From Rhizophagus irregularis (Eukaryota; Glomeromycota; Glomeromycetes; Glomerales; Glomeraceae), in contig NC_089434.1 in NCBI RefSeq assembly GCF_026210795.1, positions 1,302,001 through 1,366,000 of the forward strand: a DNA stretch of 64,000 nt, written 5' to 3'. Position numbers and translations under genes: made by a program. How positions within the stretch are numbered: position 1 is the stretch's first letter; each line of letters opens with the position of its first letter. Under the pieces are notes generated by a model. It did no database searches. It saw nothing but the letters and a program-made list of their open reading frames with translations, and was not told where the DNA came from. Below, piece after piece: positions 55,771 through 64,000 of this stretch.

Positions 55771-57905
55771 ATTTATATTTTAGGATACATGAAATATTTC
55801 AAGATTACGTAATTCACATTTGTTTGATCAGAACATGATATTAGAATATATTCCAAGCATGAATGGAATCATTCCACAATGATTTCCATCAACAGTCAAT
55901 CATCTTCCGGTCTGTATACTAATAAAATCTAAAAATTAAAAATAATTTACTAACTCATTTGTATTGATCTTCTAATGTTATACAGTTTATCGAATCGTGG
56001 AATATACAGGAAAATCGCAGTATTCTTGGAAGGTTCATTGGTGCTCAGTACACGCCTTCTTCCTTTTAAATTTTTTTTATTATAAATTCTTCTGCTTTTT
56101 TATAACGCTTAACCTATTTAAGTTCTTAAACTTGGGTTTATAATATTCTTACGCTAGATATACTTTTATTTTACAAATGCCAAAGATGATTTTATTGCTA
56201 TTGTAGAGCTAAATAAATTCATATTTTAAAAATACGTTAGTACGAAATTTTTAAATTGTACAAAAAATTAACGTACTATTAAAATTTCTCCGAACTTGTA
56301 TCATCATACTATTGTACTACTTTACTTATCAGGTAACATATCGTAAAAAGTATAAGTATTTAAAAATCCCAAAATTTATTATACTGCACTAAATCGATTT
56401 TTTAATACATTTATATAATTTCGCAGATAATCCTGGTTTATCACGTGATAAGATCACGAAACAAAATATTATAGTACCAGGACTGCGCGTTAAAATTGCT
56501 GTACTAGATTTTTTTATCAAACAATAAACAGATACTGTGTGACATAACATACGTTACTCCACAGACGTTCGTTACCTCCATTTGATCCATGTGGTCGGGT
56601 GGCGCACAATTAATACAGTTCCAGAACTCCGCATTGTTATGTAGATCACCACTATTTCATTGAAACTATATAAAACTATATAAAGAAACGTCATATAAAA
56701 CCATAAAAACTTCCTTGAGACGCTTAAGTAAACTTACAGCGAAGATGAAAGTTCGTACTGTATGTCTATATCGTACATTATACAATTTTAGGAGTCACTG
56801 TAAATTATGTCAAGTTTCGTTCATTTCTTTCAGAATTTTTTGTTGATCCTAATTTTATATATGATTTACTTGCGTAACATATTGTATGAGGAAATATCAA
56901 ACCATTTTTGGAATCAATTGCGTTCAAAAAATGGATATGATTTTTTTGCAACTAGGGCATTTTCGTTCGTAATGTAACAAAACGCCTTAAAATTTGAAAC
57001 ATAACATTGCAATTGTTACACACCAAATAAACAGTAAAATAAATAAATATATATATATATATATGTGATGTAAGTCTTAAATACAACGTAAAGTTATTGT
57101 CAATCAAACGATGTTATCCCGGTAAAGTAATTTAATTTAACCGAAATAAAAAAATAGTGCAGTGCACGTTTTATATTTATCGTATTGTCTTTCATTTGTA
57201 TATATATATATTTTTGGAATATAATATGAAAAAAAAAAAATTTTTTTTTTTTTACCCCTTAAAATGTTGATACCTTGTATAGAAAATTTCTCTTCCTTTT
57301 TTCTTCCTTTTTCTTTGAACTTCCTAAAAAAACCAGAATTAAAGGACCAAGATTTAATAGTAGGAACCTGTTGTACATCTTGTTAAATTATAGTAGTTAT
57401 ATAATCAATACAAATGGACAAATATAAACATGTTAAACACGTTATAAAATATGTTGAAACACAAAGTTTAAGTACTAGTAAACAATACAAAAATGTAGTT
57501 GATTGTCAATATTATAGATAAAGAGATACTAAAAAAATAATAAAATAATGATTATTTATTATCTGTAGTAACAGTATGAATTCAATTGTTGGCGCAGTAA
57601 TATTAGTAATATTACACCAATCTTTTATCACTAAAAAAAAATATATAATAATAATTTTTTATTTATTTTTTTTTTTAACGTTTTATTTTATTTTTATTAT
57701 CTAATAACAGCAAAACATCATGAAACTGTGAAACTATAAGGATCTAAAGGATCTTGTATACGTACGTATATAGTATGTAAAATTCTGTTTACTATTTATA
57801 AATTTAGTTATTTTATGTAATAACTAAATATAAATATTTTTATAAAATTTTCTTTGCTAAAAATCTAAGGGCTTATCATATAAATAATAGTTTGATGGAT
57901 AAGAA
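55771..57905. other. gene-free AT-rich DNA
   Basis: Only simple repeats (AT runs at 57045-57065 and 57198-57215; an A/T fold at 57230-57255). I see no coding frame or element. Confidence 0.4.
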
Positions 57906-58524
57906 ATGAAACCTCTACAAAAAGTCCATAATTTTTTTAAAAAAAAAGAAAAAATTAAAAAAAAATTTTGTTCAATAATGGGAAACGATAACAGCAAAAA
58001 TAAAAACCAAGACCTTAAATCAAAACTAAAAAATGTTGAGGACCTTGCATTAAAATTAAATAAAAACTTCTCTACTACTCCCTTCCAATCTGACCTTTTC
58101 GATAAATTATCCTTGGAAGTTGACAAACAACGAAAATTTATAAAAATTCCATGGATACCTTATAAAAATTTTAAGGACATAATGTATATAAACGAAGATG
58201 GTTATTTGAATTATTCTGCAAAGTTGAGGAGCTTTCCTAATAAAATCAAAGATACAAAAGTTTATTTAAAGGAACTAATTAATTCAAACAAAATGACACA
58301 AGATGAGTTAAAGCTGGTAAATATATAAATAAATAAATATATATATATATATATATTTCCTTGAGTTTATTTATCATATATTAATTTAATTTTATTTATA
58401 GATTGCAACTGAAATTGAATACAACGACGAAAAAAATCTTACTGAAATTTTGGGAATTTCTCAGAATCCACTTACGCTCAATTACGTTATAGTCATTGAC
58501 TTTTTGTTCTCCGGTAATATGTAA
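57906..58524 (+). CDS. kinase N-lobe-only protein, possible N-myristoylation
   Basis: Two exons, 57906-58316 and 58402-58524, encode 177 aa. Residues about 83-177 look like a kinase N-lobe: IPYKNFKDIMYINEDGYLNY, then KVYLKEL with a VAIK-type Lys122, an alpha-C-like helix TQDELKLIATEIEYNDEKN, a strand with GISQNPLTLNYVIVIDF, then FLFSGNM and a stop just after the hinge. There is no C-lobe, HRD or DFG. Codon 25 is a second ATG (57978) opening MGNDNSKNKN, a classic MGxxxS N-myristoylation pattern. Translation from there gives 153 aa, and I favour it because the first 24 residues are a Lys-run. It may be a pseudokinase fragment, a decoy, or a truncated gene. Confidence 0.6.
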
Positions 58525-60632
58525 ATTTGGTTAACAAGCACTCATAGCTCGTCTTAATCTTTTTTAATTTTTATCTGGGTTCCTTTACTTTCTTCTTTCA
58601 TAAACTTCTTTCCTATGATGAAAAATATTCTAAAATTTTTAGTTTTTTACGATCGAAGAAAAACAAAGACTGCGGTCGAATAAGTTTTATAATTTATTAT
58701 TTGAATTGTTCACTTATATTATTTTAGATCGATTGTTATTTATTATTTAAATTTAAGTAACAAAATCCATATTTTTTAAGAAAAAAAACCTTTTAGATAT
58801 GAAACTATTTAAGCACCACAAGTTAATATTTATGATATGTTATTCAAGACTTTATTTAATATAAAAATAAGGAAATGTACAATAAGATATAAAATAAATA
58901 AATTGTGTTTTTAAATTAACTCATGTGATATTAATTGGAGTATCTTGTTATAATTTAACGTTAGTGCGGTAAATAGACAATAATTAATATAATTTTAATA
59001 TTGATATTATTAACAAGTTAAAATACATAGTTCTTCGACTTTTAGAAAAATGGGATCAATAGCGAAATATTTAAATCTTCTGCGAATTCGGTAGTGAATT
59101 AGAGTTACGAATGTATTATTATTATAAATACAATAAATAGTACAACGTCTTAACATATTGCACAGATTTCAAAGATAAATACAACCGTATCTATCGAATC
59201 ACAGCTAAAACTTCTAAGCGTAACACATTTTCTTTTCTTTATGGTTGTTGGTAAGGGGTGATTTACTACATATTGTATGTTATGCAGTAAAGAGTGATGT
59301 TATTTACATGATTTTCATGTCTTCACGCTTCGTATCAAATAACAATGGACCCTTCGAATATCATCTGATCAGATCAATTTGCGATTCGGCCGAATATTGG
59401 GATGATCTGCAATTAAGACTAAAACGTGACACTATTTTAAGGTGACATATTACTTTTATGTATTTGATTTTTTACATACAACTTACTGCATATTTTATTG
59501 TTCATCACAAGACCATCATTGAAAAAATATATATTATTTTTTTAATAATTTCTGGAATAGTATACTTGCAACAAGTTCCCTATAAAAAATTTTTATCCGA
59601 ATATTTCCATTATTTCCCCGTGGCTTTCATGAAAATTCCGTGAAAATGATACATTCACGGAAAAAAACATGGAAATATAAAACACGGATCAACATTTTTT
59701 ATAGGAACTTACAAATTATAGTTACCTTAATGCACAATAGTTGTAGCCCGCTTAGATCAATAAAAAAAATGATCACTCATAAAATACCACGCAGTTTCAA
59801 AAGAAAAATTCTTAACAACACCGGAACTCTAAAAAATTCTTCCGGAGAAGCATTCAAAGAAAATGTAATATTAACTAAATCAATAAATAGTTTGAACACG
59901 AGTGATGGCGATTAAATACCAAAGTTGAGATCTATAATGAAAATAATAAAATAAAATTGAAATAAACAACCATAATTGGTTCTGTATAACACTTCATGTA
60001 ACAGAGGTGCTAGCGTTAGTATGTAATATATATACAGTAAGATATAAATAATAATTAACCGGATGTCTATTTTAGACCAGAATGAATTATTTATATTTAT
60101 ACAGGTTTTTATCTCTCTTATATACGAAACATATAATATCGCTTCATAATAGAAGGTTAGTATATAATTTCCTTTCAACATTAAAAATGGTATCAGGGAA
60201 TTGTAATGATGAATAAGATGATCAATAATCTATCTTTCACACTTTCAAAGCTTTAGTTTTTACTATTTATAGTTTCACAATAAATCTATAATTCATGGGT
60301 TAGTGTTTTTCGCTACTCATTCATTTCCGTTGATTGCAGGTATATTTTGCAGAGGTCGAGTGGATGCTTATATTTTAGAAGGTTCAATAGACATAACGGC
60401 GGCTCTTTTGCTTTCTTTATAATTTTACATACGTTATAATTATACTTGTTATGGAAAAAGGGTAAATTTTAACTTCTTTTTAATCACGAGCACCTTTACA
60501 GCAGATCCTACCGAAGTAGCTGCTAATTTTCACTAATTATATAACTTTCAAAATTAAATTCGAATTAACTAAAAATCGAAGTATTATCTGAAGAAAAAAA
60601 GTCTCAATATTTTTTCTTTACCTAGAAATGTA
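58525..60632. other. gene-free DNA with a fold-back element
   Basis: Apart from 59573-59710, no gene or repeat is recognised. Several short open frames (59245, 59458, 59640) are chance frames in low-complexity DNA. Confidence 0.4.
59573..59710. mobile_element. ~138-bp inverted-repeat element
   Basis: Ends AAGTTCCCTATAAAAAAT and ATTTTTTATAGGAACTT are inverted copies. The interior carries TTCCGTGAA and its complement TTCACGGAA. Similar TTCCGTGAA-type motifs occur at 29545-29665. Confidence 0.6.
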
Positions 60633-61400
60633 CACTACCCAGACAAAAGTAGCGGACCTCCTATTTTTATCAATTACTCAAAATTGTACATAATAATAAT
60701 ACTTGAAATTTTAATATGTGATGACATAGATATTAAGAAACATACGTTCAAAATTTCATAGTTCTAGCCTTTATACAACCATATTAATTAAAGATAATTT
60801 AAAAGGAAATATTAACACCTATCATATATATGTTATATAATAGTAAATTAAGAGTCTGTTACTGCCAGTTTATTTAGAATTGCACATAATAAAATACTTA
60901 AATTTTTATATTGTTTGAAAGCTCAGTTTAGGAGAATAAATATCATATGAATTTTTGTATTTTTATCTTTCAAATTAACAATTATCTAAAAAATAAAATG
61001 TTATTCATAATTTTTATTTTTTTTTAATTTATCGATCATCAGAAATTTTTAAATTTTTTTGAATTAATACAGCTGTATAAATGTTAAAAACATGAAAATT
61101 TGACCCTATGTTCTTTAAATTCTATATTATTACATGTTAAAATTTCAAGTATTGTTATTATATGTAATTTTAAGTAATTAATGAAAATAAAGGGTCCATT
61201 ACATTTGTCTAAGTAATGTAACAGTCACCAAACTTCTTTTTTTAATTATTATAGTTGTATAAAAGCTAGAAGCGTGAAATTTAAAGTATATATTCTTCAG
61301 AATTTATGTTATCATATATAAAAAATTCAAGTATTATTAATATGTACAGTTTTGAGTAATTGAAAAAAATGTAAGGTCCGCTACTTTTGTCTGGGTAGTG
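60633..61400. mobile_element. 768-bp TA-flanked TIR element, internally nested
   Basis: A perfect 27-base TIR begins CACTACCCAGACAAAAGTAG. TA duplications are at 60631-60632 and 61401-61402. The inverted arms continue with lower identity for about 200 bases. A second, degenerate right end (GGGTCCATTACATTTGTCTA near 61193-61212) and a second left arm near 60850 lie inside, so an older copy is nested within a younger one. Non-autonomous; Tc1/mariner-type by its TA target. Confidence 0.85.
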
Positions 61401-61887
61401 TATTTAGTATATGAATTTCAACTTGCAAAGTATATAATGGTAGGGTAGGCTTTGATTATATAGTAACTAAAGCATAATAATATTAACGTTTAATTCTATG
61501 ACCACAAATTTAACATAAAAATTATTTTATTTATCAATATATACAGGTCACGATACGATTTTACATACAATAAATATTGTATCGATTTCCGTTTGAAGCA
61601 TTTCGCGGAAAATATCGAGAAGTCTATTACCATAGTGTTTTATATAAGCTAGCGAAGTGTATGATTGTTATACAGCGGCAAACCATAATAATGATGACTT
61701 CTTTGGTAAATGAAACAAAAAGTTTGATAAAATGAACATACGCAACACACGCAGTTTTGGGTTATTGAAGATTTTATATTTAGAAGCAGAAACATAAACG
61801 CCTTTCCAAAAAAAAAACAAGAAACCACGTGCCAATGAAAAGAACAACCATTTAGAACTCAATTAAAAACTATTTGACTTAATGGTT

Positions 61888-62010
61888 AAAAGTGGTCTAA
61901 ATGACCTAAAAGTGGTCAAATGTTACCATCAACTACTTAGTTGATGGTTTAACAGTGGTCTAAATGACCCTAAAAGTGGTCAAATATCCATCAATTAAGT
62001 ATACCAACTT
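61888..62010. repeat. direct repeats with a palindrome between
   Basis: AGTGGTCTAAATGACC followed by TAAAAGTGGTCAAAT occurs twice (near 61891 and 61951). Between them lies CCATCAACTACTTAGTTGAT plus GG, a near-perfect palindrome. Ends TTAATGGTTAAA / TTACCATTAA suggest a small element. Confidence 0.55.
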
Positions 62011-62035
62011 ACCATTAAACTTTTTTATTAGGTTA

Positions 62036-62110
62036 CACAATTAACCCTGGCCAAATTATAATTCCGGCCGAAATTAAGCGCCAGCGGTTAGATTTAGCAA
62101 CGCCCAAGCA
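62036..62110. repeat. GGCCAGAATTA-type repeat, copy 1
   Basis: TTACACAATTAACCCTGGCC followed by AAATTATAATTCCGGCCG. Related, inverted, to 63420-63600 (ACAAATTGTGTAACATTA next to CCGGCCAGAATTA). Non-coding. Confidence 0.45.
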
Positions 62111-62189
62111 AAATTACTGTAAAAAAAAAATGGATTTTTCGCCCATTAAATTGTTGCGGCACAGAATGATGATCGATTTTTTTTTTATG

Positions 62190-62330
62190 ACGCATATCGA
62201 TTAGCATCGATTTAATCGAAATCGAAAATCGGATCTTAGAATCGAATTATCGAATCTCGAGATTCGATTAAACGCGATCAATCGATTCTTAAATAAATCG
62301 GTTCTCATTTTGAGAATCGATTCCAATCAC
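62190..62330. repeat. ATCGATT fold-back cluster with 20-bp palindrome
   Basis: Many AATCGAT / ATCGATT copies in both orientations surround a perfect palindrome, ATCGAATCTCGAGATTCGAT (62249-62268). Probably the core of a small fold-back element. Confidence 0.6.
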
Positions 62331-63289
62331 TAGAATAAGGTGTCTTTTACATACGATAATAAAATTTATTTTAACTAATTAAATGATAATAATTAAAGGC
62401 TTAGTTCTAATTCTGTTAAGTAAAATTACCTATTAATGGGTAATTTGGGGTTTATCGGACTTCTACCTCAATACAATGGTCTAATTGGTCTTATTGTTTT
62501 ATCTAATAATTATTTTAGATTAAAATTATCGGAAAAAAAATGCGCCATTTTTGAAGAAGCCATTGGAATCAAAATCTTTTAAACCAATTAAAGAAAAAAA
62601 AATTGTTAATTAAAAATTTGGATAAAGAAGATCAAAAAAACCTTGCATTTTTAAAAGAATAAATAAGATTATCATAATGAACACACAAGTAAACAAGAAA
62701 TGAAAGACAAAGACAAAATGGCCGACCAAATTAAAACGTTACTTTGTATTACTTTGCATAATAGCTTCACTTCACTAAGTAATACTTACTACTTGAATTC
62801 TATTACAAAAAAAGCTCATCATATTTTTTTTTGTAGTGTATATATATATTTTTTATGTATAAAAAAAGATAAGAAAATAATAAAATTTGATACAGAATTT
62901 TAACATGTATACTAAGTCTCAACCGTCATACAGGTCAAGATTAATACTTAAGCGGTGTAAATATACATAAGTATAGTACGTATTGTATGTAAGGTATGTA
63001 ACTATAACCATTGTATTCAAGCCGCAGCAACAAAAAATATTGTTATCGAAAAGATCATGGGTATTATTTACGGCAAGATCTGTGGAAAGTCCCTAGGAAT
63101 TCATGAGAATTTTTTTTGTTAGTTTCAAGTTTCAGTAAAATTTTGATATATGAAATAATTAAGACATTTTAATACGTACGAACACTGAAAAGTGATTTGG
63201 CGGTTATACAATTATTCTCGATACATCGTATTCTAACTATGATATCGTTTACTCGTTTTCTCTTCTTTTTAAATATGAGTTTATAGTAG
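62331..63289. other. gene-free AT-rich DNA
   Basis: A short frame at 62700-62903 lacks support. Nothing else seen. Confidence 0.35.
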
Positions 63290-63600
63290 TGCTTCGACCC
63301 GGATGAAAACCGTCATCCGGATTACACAAAAAAAAAATCCGGATTATATCCGGATTGACCCGGATTTTGAATCCGGATCAGATAATCCGGATAGAAACCG
63401 GAAACCGGATTGGATTTACAAATGATCGGCAATAATTCTGGCCAGAATTCATAACGCCGGCCAGAATTACAAATTGTGTAACATTAAATTTTCATGCCAG
63501 CCGATAAAAAATTTTTTGCCCGGTGGCTAAACTATTTTTCCGGTGTCACGTGATGTTAATTTCGGCCAGAATTACAAATTTGGCCAAAATTATCCAAGAC
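63290..63600. repeat. ATCCGGAT-rich repeat next to GGCCAGAATTA repeat
   Basis: 63295-63415 has about ten ATCCGGAT/GGATCCGG-type motifs in both orientations, like 43230-43385. 63425-63600 has CTGGCCAGAATT and GGCCAGAATTAC motifs in pairs, like 62036-62110. Two different small repeats abut here. Confidence 0.55.
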
Positions 63601-64000
63601 CACGAAATTTACATAATTCCAATTTCATTAAATACTTTTCTTTAAAACAATTTCATATTATTTCAGCATTGTCTCAGACTATTGTTTAACATTTCTTTGT
63701 AAATTAACTAATTATGAAATTTTAAACAAGATATTTTTATATACAGCTAAAGATTACTATAAATAGATGTGTTGGGTTAGTAAGGTAATTTTTTAAGGAT
63801 TTGTTTCTTCTTTCAAAAATTAAAGAATCATTTGAATCAAATTACATAACATTAGTTTTAATTTTTTAAAAAAGTTGTTATAATTATATAGTAAATTTAT
63901 AATATTGAACAATTTTTCATTTTAAAACAATAATTATTATTTTGTTGTAACAAAAATAATATAAAGTTTTTTTTCTTTTGAACGTTTGAATGTGAAATCT

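Noticed and set aside
59640-60181. Frames of about 90 codons on both strands
   Set aside because: Lys/Asn/Tyr-rich chance frames in AT-rich DNA, with no splice or domain support.
1-64000. tRNA and rRNA genes
   Set aside because: I looked for GGTTCGANTCC-type and rRNA-like conserved stretches on both strands and saw none convincing; a tRNAscan-SE run would settle it.

Overview
This is a strongly AT-rich eukaryotic window. Its genes have short introns (GT...AG, TACTAAC-like branch sites, pyrimidine-rich tracts) separated by long gene-poor, repeat-filled DNA. The gene content (a recently duplicated protein kinase family with an N-terminal Cys motif, BACK/TLDc, Fic and Argonaute relics, many small TIR elements) is what I would expect from an arbuscular mycorrhizal fungus, most likely Rhizophagus or a close relative. 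That assignment rests on recognising families, not on a search.

Layout. 0-6.6 kb: a decayed kinase 5' half, a small terminal-inverted-repeat (TIR) element holding a minus-strand micro-exon series, and intact kinase gene A. 7.2-9.0 kb: a six-exon gene of unknown function (457 aa, RGG-like N-terminus, SIM-like motif). 9.5-10.3 kb: a frameshifted BACK/TLDc pseudogene between direct repeats. 10.5-16.1 kb: an unusual field of tandem modules that each look like a very short exon between short introns; it includes fragments of other coding sequence and an Argonaute PIWI-domain relic. 17.9-21.1 kb: kinase gene B, a segmental duplicate of A. 21.5-26.8 kb: MITEs, a pogo-like transposase relic and little else. 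26.8-28.0 kb: a two-exon F-box gene with a Cys-rich tail. 28-32.6 kb: repeats only. 32.6-34.7 kb: a seven-exon secreted PQQ-type beta-propeller (polyvinyl-alcohol-dehydrogenase-like) gene. 35.8-38.3 kb: kinase gene C. 40.8-44.1 kb: kinase pseudogene D, split by nested TIR elements. 44.2-46.1 kb: a Fic-domain relic and other broken coding pieces. 46.4-47.1 kb: kinase tail relic E. 48.7-51.4 kb: kinase gene F (plus strand, complete). 52.9-53.6 kb: a second, unrelated micro-exon-like array. 55.3-55.8 kb: kinase tail relic G. 57.9-58.5 kb: a kinase N-lobe-only gene. The rest is AT-rich repeat sequence.

Two themes stand out. First, in the 10.5-16 kb field the presumed branch sites (TACTAAC-like) often sit in the loop of a short hairpin whose arms differ between modules in a compensatory way (GAACA/TGTTC, GAGCA/TGCTC, GAAACGTT/AACGTTTC). 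The same hairpin recurs on the opposite strand at 1.17-1.30 kb. Second, the kinase paralogs share two large exons plus a C-terminal tail made of many tiny exons that all start and end in phase 1. Paralogs have gained or lost blocks of these without breaking the frame.
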